A stretch of 64,000 nucleotides of DNA. Source: Actinomycetospora callitridis (GTDB lineage Bacteria > Actinomycetota > Actinomycetes > Mycobacteriales > Pseudonocardiaceae). Positions 42,217 to 50,890 of the stretch are shown one piece after another. The translations under genes were made by a program, and so were the position numbers. Position 1 is the first letter of the stretch; each line of letters begins with the position of its first letter. A model generated the notes under the pieces. The model was not told the origin of the DNA and ran no database searches. It was given only the letters and a program-made list of their open reading frames with translations. The DNA lies in the NCBI RefSeq assembly GCF_028737265.1, contig NZ_JAQZAK010000004.1, positions 310,001 through 374,000 on the forward strand. The letters are read 5' to 3'.

Positions 42217-44040
42217 TCAGGACGTGTGGTGCGACTCCTGGAGCCTGTGCACCGGGGTCGGGATGCCCACCGCGCGGGCCTTGAGCTGCAGCGCGAGGTA
42301 GAGCGAGTAGAAGCGCGACTGGTGCAGGTTGCCGCCGTGGAACCAGAGGTTCTCCTGCTGGGTCGGCTTCCACATGTTGCGCTGCTCGCCCTCCCAGGGA
42401 CCGGGGTCCTTGGTGGTGTCCGAGCCCAGGCCCCACACCTTGCCGACCTTGTCGGCCACGTCCTGGCCGATGATGTCGGCGGCCAGGCCGTTCATCGACC
42501 GGTAGCCGGTGGCCCAGACCACGAGGTCGGCCTCGAGACGGGTGCCGTCATCGAGCACGACCTCCTTCTCGGTCAGCTCGGTGATCTGGCCCTTGGCGAG
42601 CTTGACCTTGCCGTCGGCCACGAGCTCGGCGGCGCCCACGTCGATGTAGTAGCCCGAGCCGCGGCGCAGGTACTTCATGAACAGGCCGGAGTCGTCGTCG
42701 CCGAAGTCGAGGTCGAAGCCCGCCTCCTCGAGGCGCCGGTAGAAGTCGGCGTCGACCTCGCGGGCCTTGTCGTACGCCGGCTTCTGGAAGTTGTGCATGA
42801 TCCGGTACGGCAGCGACGCGAAGATCATGTCCGCCGTGTAGGTGTCGACGCCGTTGCGCACGGCCTCCTCGGAGTACAGGTCCCCGAGGGCGTAGGTCAT
42901 CAGCGTCTCGGACCGGATGATGTGCGTGGAACTGCGCTGCACCATCGTGACGTCCGCGCCGACCTCCCACAGCGAGCCGCAGATGTCGAAGGCCGAGTTG
43001 TTCGACCCAATGACCACGACCTTCTTGCCCTTGTAGGCGTCCGGGCCGGGGTGCTGCGACGAGTGCTGGATCTCGCCCTGGAAGACGTCCTCACCGGGGA
43101 CGGACGGGATGTTCGGCTTGCCCGAGACGCCGAGGGCGAAGACGAGCTGGCGGGGCTTGAGCGTCACCTTCTCGCCGGCACGGTCGACGACGACGCTCCA
43201 CTGGCCGGACGCCTCGTCGTACGTCGCGCTCTCCGCGGTCGTGGAACCCCAGTAGTTCAGCTCCATGACCTTGGCGTACATCTCGAGCCAGTCGCCGATC
43301 TTGTCCTTCGGCGAGAAGACCGGCCAGTTGTCCGGGAACTTCAGGTAGGGCAGGTGGTCGTACCAGACCGGGTCGTGCAGGGCGAGGCTCTTGTAGCGCT
43401 TGCGCCACGAGTCGCCGGGCTTCTCGTTGCGCTCGACGATGATCGTCTCGATGCCGAGCTGGCGCAGGCGCGCGCCGAGGGCGATGCCGCCCTGGCCGCC
43501 GCCGATGACGACGACCTCGGGCTGGCGGGTGTAGCCGAGCTCGGCGGCCTCGGCCTCGCGCTGCTCGGCCCAGGTGACGCGGTCGGGGTTGGCGCCGTGC
43601 TCGGTGCCGAACGGCCGGTCGGCGTTCGGGCTCGCCGGCTCCTCGTGGCCCTTGATCTCGTCGAGGGTGGTGAGGAACGTCCAGGCCTTGTCGTCGGCGT
43701 TCAGCCGCAGGTGCCCGGTGCCGCGGCCGATCGCGGTCTCGAACTTCAGCCAGGCCTCGGTGATGCCGTCGGCCTCGCTGGGCTCCCCGCTGACCTCGAA
43801 GGACACCGGCGCGACCTGCCGGGCCGCGTCGGCGGACACCAGCTCGGACACCTCGCCGGGGCCCTCGACGGTGACCAGGTTCCAGGTGAAGGACACGAGG
43901 TCGCGCCAGTAGGACTCGTCGGCGAACAGCGACGCGGCGCGGTCGGCGTCCCCGGCGTTGAGCGCCTCGGTGAACTGGGTCAGCCAGGCATCGACGCGGG
44001 TGCCGGCCTGGGTGCGGCCACTCTCGACCGTCTGGGTCAC
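42217..44040 (-). CDS. Flavin-containing monooxygenase with N-terminal NTF2-like domain
   Basis: 607 residues from a GTG at 44040 with GGAGG five bases upstream. Residues about 1-150 resemble an NTF2-like domain (AWLTQFTEALNAGDADRAASLF). The FAD motif is VVIGGGQGGIALGARL, the NADP motif VVIGSNNSAFD, and the class B fingerprint FxGxxxHxxx(W/F/Y) appears as FQGEIQHSSQH, with His in the last place. ATGYRS near the end is also typical. It probably inserts oxygen into a ketone or heteroatom; the NTF2 domain may bind the substrate. Confidence 0.87.
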   Translation of the reverse strand: MTQTVESGRTQAGTRVDAWLTQFTEALNAGDADRAASLFADESYWRDLVSFTWNLVTVEGPGEVSELVSADAARQVAPVSFEVSGEPSEADGITEAWLKFETAIGRGTGHLRLNADDKAWTFLTTLDEIKGHEEPASPNADRPFGTEHGANPDRVTWAEQREAEAAELGYTRQPEVVVIGGGQGGIALGARLRQLGIETIIVERNEKPGDSWRKRYKSLALHDPVWYDHLPYLKFPDNWPVFSPKDKIGDWLEMYAKVMELNYWGSTTAESATYDEASGQWSVVVDRAGEKVTLKPRQLVFALGVSGKPNIPSVPGEDVFQGEIQHSSQHPGPDAYKGKKVVVIGSNNSAFDICGSLWEVGADVTMVQRSSTHIIRSETLMTYALGDLYSEEAVRNGVDTYTADMIFASLPYRIMHNFQKPAYDKAREVDADFYRRLEEAGFDLDFGDDDSGLFMKYLRRGSGYYIDVGAAELVADGKVKLAKGQITELTEKEVVLDDGTRLEADLVVWATGYRSMNGLAADIIGQDVADKVGKVWGLGSDTTKDPGPWEGEQRNMWKPTQQENLWFHGGNLHQSRFYSLYLALQLKARAVGIPTPVHRLQESHHTS

Positions 44041-44176
44041 TGCTACCTCCACGCGGGCGACGTACGGCCGACCGCGGGCACTCGCCCACACCCGCCCGCG
44101 GTCGTGTGGCGTGGGGGACAGTGAAGCCGCTCACGCGCCCCAGCGGCAGGGGTTGCAGCCAGGTTGCAGCGCCCGT

Positions 44177-45031
44177 TCAGGCGCGCCGGCTGCCCCGGAC
44201 CACCAGCGCCACCCCGCCCAGCAGCACCACCAGGCCGACGAGGGTGGCCGGCGCGAGCCGCTCCCCCAACCAGAGCGCCGCGACCAGCGCCGCGCCGGGC
44301 ACCTCGAGCAGCGAGACGACGGCGACCACCGGCGCACCCACGGTGCGCAGGGCGCGGTTGAGCAGCGAGTGCCCGAGGAACTGCCCGCAGAGGGTGATCG
44401 CGACCAGCGACAGCCACCCGGCCGCGGGCCACCCCGCGAGCGGCACCCCCGCGACGAGGACGACGGCGAGCAGGACCAGCGCCGCCGTGCCGTAGCAGAG
44501 CAGCGTGTAGGTCGAGGTCGCGAGCCGTTCCCGCGCCGCCGCGCCGGCCAGCAGGTAGCCCGCCATCGCCAGCCCGCCGACGAGGGCGAGCGCGTCGCCG
44601 AGCAGGGCACGCGGCGAGCCCGCGAGGTCGACCCCGGCGACCAGCAGCACACCCGCCAGCGCCACCGCCACACCCGCCCACTCGGCCGGCGCGACCCGCC
44701 CGCCGCGCAGCCGGGTCAGCACCGCGGTCCACAGCGGCGCGGTACAGACCAGGGCCGTCGAGGTGGCCACCGAGGTGAGCACGAGGCTCGGCACCCACGT
44801 CGCGAAGTGCACCGCGAGCAGCACACCCGCCACGGCGCAGGTGCGCGCGTCCCCGGCACCGACCCGTCGAGGGTCCGGCCGCGCCGCCACGACCGGCGCG
44901 AGCACCGCCGACGCCATCGCCGTGCGCCAGAACGCGATGGCCAGCGACGGGACGGCGGCCGCGGCCGCGAGGGGCGCGGAGAACGAGATGCCGACGACCG
45001 CGAGGAGCAGCAGCCCCGCCTCGGCGAGCAC
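44177..45031 (-). CDS. EamA/DMT family transporter
   Basis: 284 residues, nearly all hydrophobic, forming about ten helices as two EamA repeats (second from DALALVGGLAMAGYLLAG). A basic tail follows. It starts with GTG two bases after the SDR stop, so it is the last gene of the crotonase-SDR-EamA operon. Members export or import amino acids, sugars or metabolites; the substrate cannot be told. The 136 bases between it and the monooxygenase gene hold only a TTGCAGC direct repeat and no clear terminator. Confidence 0.85.
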   Translation of the reverse strand: MLAEAGLLLLAVVGISFSAPLAAAAAVPSLAIAFWRTAMASAVLAPVVAARPDPRRVGAGDARTCAVAGVLLAVHFATWVPSLVLTSVATSTALVCTAPLWTAVLTRLRGGRVAPAEWAGVAVALAGVLLVAGVDLAGSPRALLGDALALVGGLAMAGYLLAGAAARERLATSTYTLLCYGTAALVLLAVVLVAGVPLAGWPAAGWLSLVAITLCGQFLGHSLLNRALRTVGAPVVAVVSLLEVPGAALVAALWLGERLAPATLVGLVVLLGGVALVVRGSRRA

Positions 45032-45033
45032 CT

Positions 45034-45801
45034 CTAGAAGATCGAGTACGCGCCGTCGACGACGATCTCGTCGCCGGTGTGGAACCCGCCGACGCCGCCG
45101 GCCAGGTAGACGGCGAGGCGGGCGAAGTCGTCCGGCTCGCCCCAGCGCCGCTGCGGCATCCGGGCCATGACCGCGCGTTCGAAGCGTTCGTCGTGCAGCC
45201 GCGGGGAGGCCAGCGGGGTCTCGGTCCAGCCCGCGACGATCGAGTGCGCGTGGATGCCGTACCGGGCCAGCTCCACCGCGCAGCCCTTGATCAGCGCGGT
45301 GAGCCCCGCCTTGCTCGCCGCGTAGGCCTCCGCGCGCGGGGCGCCGTGCACGGTGGACACGCTCGAGGTGCCGACGAGCACGCCGCCTCCCCCGCGCTCG
45401 ACCATGTGCCGGGCGGCGCCCCGCAGCGTGAGGAACGCGCCGTCGAGGTTCACGCGTGTCACCGCGCGGAAGTCCTCGAGGGTGGTGTCGACGAAGCGCG
45501 CGCCCGAGCCGGTCACCCCGGCGTTGGCGAAGCAGGAGTCGACGCGGCCGAAGTGCTCGAGCGTCGCGGCGAAGGCCTCCTCGACGGCGTCCTCGTCGCC
45601 GACGTCGCAGCGCAGGGCCCGGACGCGGGTGCCGTACTCCGCGAGCTCGTCGGCGGCCTTCGCGTTGCGCTCGGCGTTGGTGCCCCAGAGGCAGACGTCG
45701 GCGCCGCAGCGCGCGAGCCCGCGCGCCATCCCGAGCCCGATCCCGGAGTTGCCGCCGGTGACGAGGGCGACGTGGCCGGTGAGGTCGAAGAGCCCCGTCA
45801 C
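45034..45801 (-). CDS. Short-chain dehydrogenase/reductase
   Basis: 255 residues from a GTG at 45801 that overlaps the crotonase stop (GTGA). TGGNSGIGLG, the NAG in FANAGVTG, Ser in GTSSVSTVHG and YAASK are intact. It is probably a 3-hydroxyacyl-CoA or similar alcohol dehydrogenase acting after the hydratase encoded before it. Confidence 0.88.
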   Translation of the reverse strand: MTGLFDLTGHVALVTGGNSGIGLGMARGLARCGADVCLWGTNAERNAKAADELAEYGTRVRALRCDVGDEDAVEEAFAATLEHFGRVDSCFANAGVTGSGARFVDTTLEDFRAVTRVNLDGAFLTLRGAARHMVERGGGGVLVGTSSVSTVHGAPRAEAYAASKAGLTALIKGCAVELARYGIHAHSIVAGWTETPLASPRLHDERFERAVMARMPQRRWGEPDDFARLAVYLAGGVGGFHTGDEIVVDGAYSIF

Positions 45802-46580
45802 CGGATCGACCACTCCCCGGTGAAGTCCGGGTCGCGCTTCTCGGTGAAGGCGGCGAACGCCTCGGGCGCGTCCGCGGTGGCGAAGTTGACGGCCTGGGTG
45901 CGCGCCTCGCTCGCGAGGGCCTCGCGCAGCGTGCGGTCGGCGTTCTCGTGCAGCAGGGCCTTCGACTGCGCCGCCGCCACCGGCGCGACGGACGCGAGCC
46001 GGGTGGTGAGGTCGGCGACGAACGCGTCGATCTCCTCGGGCGTCTTCACCCAGGTCACCAGCCCGAGCCGTTCGGCCTCGGTGGCGTCGATCATCTCCGC
46101 GAGCAGCGCGAGCCGCTTGGCCTGCTGCATCCCCACGAGGCGGGGCAGCAGCCACGACCCGCCGAAGTCCAGCGAGAGCCCGCGCTTGGCGAAGATCTGC
46201 GAGAAGCGCGAGGTCGGGGTGGCGACCACGAGGTCGCAGCCGAGCGCGAGGTTCCACCCCGCCCCGACCGCGACGCCGTCGACGCGCGCGACGGTGGGCT
46301 TCGGGAGCTCGTGCAGCAGCAGCGCGATCTCGTTGATCGAGCGCATCCGGTCGAGCGGGTGGCCCTCCCGCTTCACGGAGAGGTCGGCGCCCGCGCAGAA
46401 CGCCCCGCCCGCGCCCGTGATCACCACGACCCGCGTCTCCGGGTCGTCGCCCGCACGCTCGAACCCCGCGCGCAGCGCGTCCCACGTCGGGCCGTCGATC
46501 GCGTTGCGGCGCTCCGGCCGGTTCAGCGTGAGGGTCAGGACACCGCTCTCGCGGTGGGCGAGCAGGACCTCGTCGGCCAT
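45798..46580 (-). CDS. Enoyl-CoA hydratase/isomerase (crotonase) family
   Basis: 260 residues. The oxyanion-hole loops are GAGGAFCAGADLS and GVAVGAGWNLAL; the active-site loop reads GLSLDFGGSWLLPRLVG with Asp where hydratases usually have the second Glu, as in PaaG/dienoyl-CoA isomerase-like members. It begins the operon crotonase-SDR-EamA and is divergent from a TetR gene with a palindromic ATCGATCGAT between them. Confidence 0.88.
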   Translation of the reverse strand: MADEVLLAHRESGVLTLTLNRPERRNAIDGPTWDALRAGFERAGDDPETRVVVITGAGGAFCAGADLSVKREGHPLDRMRSINEIALLLHELPKPTVARVDGVAVGAGWNLALGCDLVVATPTSRFSQIFAKRGLSLDFGGSWLLPRLVGMQQAKRLALLAEMIDATEAERLGLVTWVKTPEEIDAFVADLTTRLASVAPVAAAQSKALLHENADRTLREALASEARTQAVNFATADAPEAFAAFTEKRDPDFTGEWSIR

Positions 46581-46592
46581 GGTGCGGAACCT

Positions 46593-46602
46593 ATCGATCG
46601 AT
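46593..46602. promoter_or_regulatory. Candidate TetR operator
   Basis: The self-complementary ATCGATCGAT lies between the divergent crotonase (46580) and TetR (46640) starts. The short 59-base region must hold both promoters, so a site here could repress both. Confidence 0.4.
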
Positions 46603-46639
46603 CGTTCAGGATGCCAGGTGATCGCCCTATGCTGACCCG

Positions 46640-47239
46640 ATGAGCACCGCCGCGCCGGTGCCGCGCGGGGGCGGCCGGGACGCGATCACGCGCGCGGCGC
46701 GCGAGAGCTTCGCCGAGCAGGGGTACCACGGCACCTCGATCCGCGACATCGCCCGCCGGGCCGGTCTGTCCCTCTCGGCGCTCTACCACTGGCACACCGG
46801 CAAGCAGGACCTGCTGGTGCTGCTCATCGAGGAGAGCACCGCCGAGTACTTCCGCCGCTGCGAGGGCGCGCTCGACGGCGTCGGCGACGACCCCGCCGAG
46901 CGCCTGCTCGCGCTCGTGCGCGCCACCGTGGAGTACCGCGTGAGCCGCCGGGTGGAGAGCACGATCGCCGCCGCCGAGTGGCGCAACCTCGCCCCGGAGC
47001 ACCGGGCGCGGCTGGACGGGCTACGGGAGTCCGCGGGCCGGCTGTGGACCGAGATCGTCGACGACGGCGTCGCGCGCGGGCACTTCCGGTGCGCCCACCC
47101 CGAGGACGCCCGGCGCGCGATCGTCGCCGCCTGCAACGCCGTCGCGCAGTGGTACGACCCGGCGGGCGACCTCGCCGTGCCCGACCTCGTCGAGCGCTAC
47201 GGCGAGATCGCCCTGCGGATCGTCGACGGCCCCCGATGA
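46640..47239 (+). CDS. TetR family transcriptional regulator
   Basis: 199 residues. The helix-turn-helix is GTSIRDIARRAGLSLSALYHW, and the rest resembles KstR2/FadR-like actinobacterial TetR proteins that bind acyl-CoA (HRARLDGLRESAGRLWTEIVDDG). Given its neighbours it probably senses an acyl-CoA and represses the crotonase operon; the 16-base tandem repeats lie just after its stop. Confidence 0.87.
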   Translation: MSTAAPVPRGGGRDAITRAARESFAEQGYHGTSIRDIARRAGLSLSALYHWHTGKQDLLVLLIEESTAEYFRRCEGALDGVGDDPAERLLALVRATVEYRVSRRVESTIAAAEWRNLAPEHRARLDGLRESAGRLWTEIVDDGVARGHFRCAHPEDARRAIVAACNAVAQWYDPAGDLAVPDLVERYGEIALRIVDGPR

Positions 47240-47248
47240 CCAGCCCCC

Positions 47249-47292
47249 AGCTGACCGACCCCCTAGCTGACCGACCCCCTAGCTGACCGACG
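47249..47292. repeat. 16-base tandem repeat at the end of an acyl-CoA dehydrogenase gene
   Basis: AGCTGACCGACCCCCT occurs twice (47249-47264, 47265-47280) and a partial third copy of about 11 bases follows from 47281. The unit contains the dehydrogenase stop codon (complement of CTA at 47279-47281), so the repeat has duplicated the 3' end of that gene into the junction with TetR. Confidence 0.8.
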
Positions 47293-48562
47293 CCGCGTCC
47301 AGCAGGTGCGCGAACTTCCGCCGCGCCGCCTCGCGCCGGGTCGGCACGTGCTCCGTGGGCACCTCGCGGGGCTCGTAGTCGCGCAGCACCCGGCGGGCGA
47401 CGGTGACCTTGTGGACCTCGTCGGGGCCGTCGTAGATCCGCGCCGCCCGGGCGTGGCGGTACATCGACTCCAGCGGCAGGTCGGTGGTGTAGCCGAGGGA
47501 GCCGTGCACCTGGATCGCCCGGTCGATGACGTTGTAGAGCACCGAGGCGCCGTAGAATTTGATCATCGCGATGTCGGTGAGCGCCGCCTCGGTGCCGCCC
47601 TGGTCCATCTTCCAGGCGGCCTGCAGCGTCATCAGGCGCGCCGCGGTCATCTCCGCGGTCGACGTCGCGATCCAGTCCTGCACCATCTGCTTCTCCGAGA
47701 GCAGCGACCCGTGGGTGTGCCGGGAGACGGCGCGCTCGCAGAGCATGTCGAAGGCGCGGCGCGACTGCCCGAGCCAGCGCATGCAGTGGTGGATGCGCCC
47801 GGGGCCCAGCCGTTTCTGGGCGAGCAGGAAGCCGTCGCCCTCGGCCCCGATGAGGTTCTCCGCCGGCACGCGGACGTCGCGGTAGAGCACCTCGGAGTGC
47901 CCCCCGGCGTAGCCCGTGCCCTCCTCGGGGTGCTCCATGGTCGGGATGTCGCGCACGACGTCGACCCCGGGCGTCGTGACCGGCACGACGAACATCGACG
48001 CGCGCCGCCGCGGCGCCGCGTCCGGGTCGGTGACGGCCATGAGGATGAGGAAGTCGGCCACCGAGCCGTTCGACGTGAACCACTTGTGCCCGTTGATCAC
48101 GTACTCGTCGCCGACGCGCTCGGCCCGGGTGGTGAGCAGGGTCGGGTCGGCGCCGGCGTTGGGCTCGGTCATGGAGAACGCGCTGCGCAGGCGACCGTCG
48201 AGCAGGGGCTCCATCCACTGCTTCTTCTGCGCCTCGGTCGCCCCCAGCGCCAGCAGCTCGGCGTTCCCCGAGTCGGGGGCGTTGTTGCCGAACACCGACG
48301 GCGCATACACGCACTGCCCGAGGATCTCGTGCATCAGACCCAGCTTGACCTGGCCGAACCCGCCCCCGCCCAGCTCCGGCGGCAGGTGCGCGGCCCAGAG
48401 CCCGCGGGCCTTGACCTCCTCCTGCATGGGCGCCGTCGCCGCCCGGAGGGCGGGCCCGTCGAGGTCGAGGGTCTCGAGCGGGAGGATCTCCTCGCGGACG
48501 AACGTCCGCATCCACGCGAGCTGCTGCTCGAACTCCGGCTCGGTCGAGAAGTCCCAGGCCAT
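47279..48562 (-). CDS. Acyl-CoA dehydrogenase, ACAD11-like (YDGPDEVH type)
   Basis: 427 residues; AAGGAG precedes the ATG at 48562. FSMTEPNAGADPTLL and GHKWFTSNGS are the FAD/substrate motifs. The active-site block near the C-terminus is IYDGPDEVHKV, where ordinary enzymes have YEGT; an Asp at this position is the mark of the ACAD10/ACAD11 branch. It is the last gene of the minus-strand set dehydrogenase, phosphotransferase-DUF6285, SMP-30, dehydrogenase. This supports action on an unusual (hydroxy or phospho-hydroxy) acyl-CoA. Confidence 0.88.
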   Translation of the reverse strand: MAWDFSTEPEFEQQLAWMRTFVREEILPLETLDLDGPALRAATAPMQEEVKARGLWAAHLPPELGGGGFGQVKLGLMHEILGQCVYAPSVFGNNAPDSGNAELLALGATEAQKKQWMEPLLDGRLRSAFSMTEPNAGADPTLLTTRAERVGDEYVINGHKWFTSNGSVADFLILMAVTDPDAAPRRRASMFVVPVTTPGVDVVRDIPTMEHPEEGTGYAGGHSEVLYRDVRVPAENLIGAEGDGFLLAQKRLGPGRIHHCMRWLGQSRRAFDMLCERAVSRHTHGSLLSEKQMVQDWIATSTAEMTAARLMTLQAAWKMDQGGTEAALTDIAMIKFYGASVLYNVIDRAIQVHGSLGYTTDLPLESMYRHARAARIYDGPDEVHKVTVARRVLRDYEPREVPTEHVPTRREAARRKFAHLLDAASVS

Positions 48563-48573
48563 GTGTCGCTCCT

Positions 48574-49482
48574 TCAGGCCCTGAAGGCCAGGTCGAGCCC
48601 CGGGGTGTCCCACTCCAGGGCGTAGAGGACGCCGCGTCCCGACGAGGTGACCCAGGCTGAGTGCGAGCCCGCGCCGGCGAAGCAGATGTTGGTGACGTAG
48701 GGGTCCGGGTCGGGCACGGGCACCTGCCGCCGCAGCGTGCCGTCGGGCGAGACGACGCTGATCGCGCCGGTCACCAGCGTCGCGACGCAGACGTTGCCGT
48801 CCCCGTCGACGGCCAGCGAGTCGAGCGGCTGGTGGCCCGCGAACCCGTGCAGGAGCCGCCGGGGTTCGTCGAGACGCCCCGGGCCGGCGACGTCCCAGGC
48901 CCACAGCCGGCCCGGCCCCGTCTCGGCGACGTAGAGCCGCGAGCCGTCCGGGGAGAGGCCGACGCCGTTGGGCTCGACGAGGGGGTGCACGACCTCGGTG
49001 ATCGCGCCGCCGTCGGGCCGCGCATAGTACAGCGCCCCGGTGTCCTGGTCGCGCTCGCGCTTCTTGCCGAGGTCGGTGAACCAGAAGCCGCCATCGGCGT
49101 CGAAGACGATGTCGTTGGGGCCGCGCAGCGGGCGCCCGTCGCAGGCGGTGTAGAGGTCGGTCACCGAGCCGGCGTCCGGCCCGTCGAGGACGACGCGCTG
49201 GATGCGCCCGCCGACGTAGTCGGGCGGCTGGTGGCCGGGTGCGGTGATCCCGCCGTCGCGGTCGTGCCACGCGAAGCCGCCGTTGTTGCAGACGTAGACC
49301 GCGCCGTCCGGGCCGATCGCGGCCCCGTTGGGACCCCCGCCGAGGTCGGCGACCACCGTCGTCGTCCCGTCGGGCGCGACGCGCGTCAGCGTGCCGCGGC
49401 GGATCTCGACGACCAGGACGTCGCCGTTCGCCAGCGCGATCGGTCCCTCCGGGAACCGCAGGCCGGTCGTCACCGCGCGCAT
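48574..49482 (-). CDS. SMP-30/gluconolactonase-like beta-propeller hydrolase
   Basis: 302 residues from the ATG at 49482, chosen because GGAGG lies eight bases upstream. The family metal ligands appear as RFPEGP (Glu), GPNDIVFD (Asn) and LDSLAVDGDGN (Asp). These proteins hydrolyse lactones such as gluconolactone. Among acyl-CoA enzymes it may open a gamma-lactone into a 4-hydroxy acid, which would feed the neighbouring kinase and dehydrogenase; this link is inference. Confidence 0.85.
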   Translation of the reverse strand: MRAVTTGLRFPEGPIALANGDVLVVEIRRGTLTRVAPDGTTTVVADLGGGPNGAAIGPDGAVYVCNNGGFAWHDRDGGITAPGHQPPDYVGGRIQRVVLDGPDAGSVTDLYTACDGRPLRGPNDIVFDADGGFWFTDLGKKRERDQDTGALYYARPDGGAITEVVHPLVEPNGVGLSPDGSRLYVAETGPGRLWAWDVAGPGRLDEPRRLLHGFAGHQPLDSLAVDGDGNVCVATLVTGAISVVSPDGTLRRQVPVPDPDPYVTNICFAGAGSHSAWVTSSGRGVLYALEWDTPGLDLAFRA

Positions 49483-49537
49483 GTCCGGAGCCTCCTTCGC
49501 GACGGCCGTCGCGCGCAACGGCCCGTCATCCGGGCGG

Positions 49538-50890
49538 TCATCCGGGTTGGGCCAGGTAGCGCGGGTTGGTGACGGCGAGCCGGTCGGTTGTCGCCGCGCG
49601 CACGGCCGCGAGCAGTGCGGGGTCGGTGTCGTCGATCTCCCCGGCCCGGATGGCCGTGGCCAGGGCGGCCTGGTCGGCGTACCCCAGCGCGGCCAGCCGC
49701 TCGCGGTGGCGGCGCTCGTGCGCGGGGCCCAGGCGCAGCTCCCGGCCCACGCCGCCGAGGACGTTCGCGGCGACGCGGGCGAGGTACGCCACCCGCTCGT
49801 CGTCGCCGGTCACGACGTCCTCGCGCAGGAACGACGTCACGGCGTCGACGAGGTCGACCGCGCTCGGGCGTCCGTAGAGGTCGGAGGGCCCTGCTTCGAC
49901 CGCCTCACCGACGGCCTCCTCCTGCGCCGGGAGGCCCAGCAGGAGCAGGAGGTCGTGCTCGTTCTCGGCGACCCGCCGGCCGATCGCGGCGAGCTCGACC
50001 GACGGCGTCGTCCCGTCCAGGTGCCGCTGCGCCATCTCCCGGCAGCCCAGCGCCCACCAGGTCGTGCGGTGGATCTGCCACCAGCGCACGGCCTCCGGGT
50101 CGGGCCGGTACCCGGCCACCTCGGCGTAGCCGTCGAGCAGCTCGTCGACGGTGCCGAGGCCGGCGACGGGAAGCGCCGCGCCGAAGCGCCAGCACTTCAC
50201 GCAGAGCCAGCCGAGGTCCTCGCGCGGGTCGCCGCGGTGCACCAGCTCCCAGTCGAGCACCGCGCGCAGCCCGCTCTCGTCGACGATGAGGTTGCCGAGG
50301 CGGAAGTCGCCGTGCACGAGGGTGTCGGGCACCGGGGCGGGCCGGTGGCGGTCGAGCCGGCGCAGCGCGATCTCGACGACGGGCAGCGGCTCGTCGAGGG
50401 CGTCGTAGGTCGCCCGGAGGTCCTCGACCGGGTCCCCCGCCGCCAGCCCCGGGAGCGCGTTCGGCCGGATCGTGTGGATGCGGGCCAGCGTGCGGCCCAG
50501 CTCCGCGGCCAGGCCCTCCCGGGCCTGGGCGTAGCGCTCCTCGCGCAGCAGCCGCGGCCCGAGCGTCTCGCCGTCGACGTGCTCGGTGATCAGGTACGGC
50601 GAGCCGACCGTCGCGGTGTCGGCGCCGCTGTCGACGAGCCGCGGGACCCGGACACCGGCGTCCGCGGCCGCGGCGATCGCGGCGGCCTCGAGCGCCATCC
50701 CCTCGGGCCGGTCGTTGCCCGGCGGGTCGCGGCGCAGCACGAGGTCGCGACGCCCGTCCGCGGACGTCGCGGCGAACGCCCACGTCTCGCGGCTGGCCCC
50801 GGCGGTGAGCCGGCGCAGCTCGGTCACCGCGACGGCGGTGCCGGAGAGCTCGGCGAGGCGCGCCGCCAGCTGATCGCGCAGGTCGCTCAT
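49538..50890 (-). CDS. APH-type phosphotransferase fused to DUF6285
   Basis: 450 residues from the ATG at 50890, overlapping the upstream dehydrogenase stop by four bases. Residues about 1-330 are an APH kinase: LRRLTAGASRETW, LVHGDFRLGNLIVD and LDWELVHRGDP are intact. The last 110 residues (AVDLVDAVTSFLREDVV) match DUF6285, found fused or beside such kinases. Kinase plus acyl-CoA dehydrogenase is the composition of mammalian ACAD10/ACAD11, so it likely phosphorylates a hydroxyacyl-CoA. Confidence 0.87.
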   Translation of the reverse strand: MSDLRDQLAARLAELSGTAVAVTELRRLTAGASRETWAFAATSADGRRDLVLRRDPPGNDRPEGMALEAAAIAAAADAGVRVPRLVDSGADTATVGSPYLITEHVDGETLGPRLLREERYAQAREGLAAELGRTLARIHTIRPNALPGLAAGDPVEDLRATYDALDEPLPVVEIALRRLDRHRPAPVPDTLVHGDFRLGNLIVDESGLRAVLDWELVHRGDPREDLGWLCVKCWRFGAALPVAGLGTVDELLDGYAEVAGYRPDPEAVRWWQIHRTTWWALGCREMAQRHLDGTTPSVELAAIGRRVAENEHDLLLLLGLPAQEEAVGEAVEAGPSDLYGRPSAVDLVDAVTSFLREDVVTGDDERVAYLARVAANVLGGVGRELRLGPAHERRHRERLAALGYADQAALATAIRAGEIDDTDPALLAAVRAATTDRLAVTNPRYLAQPG

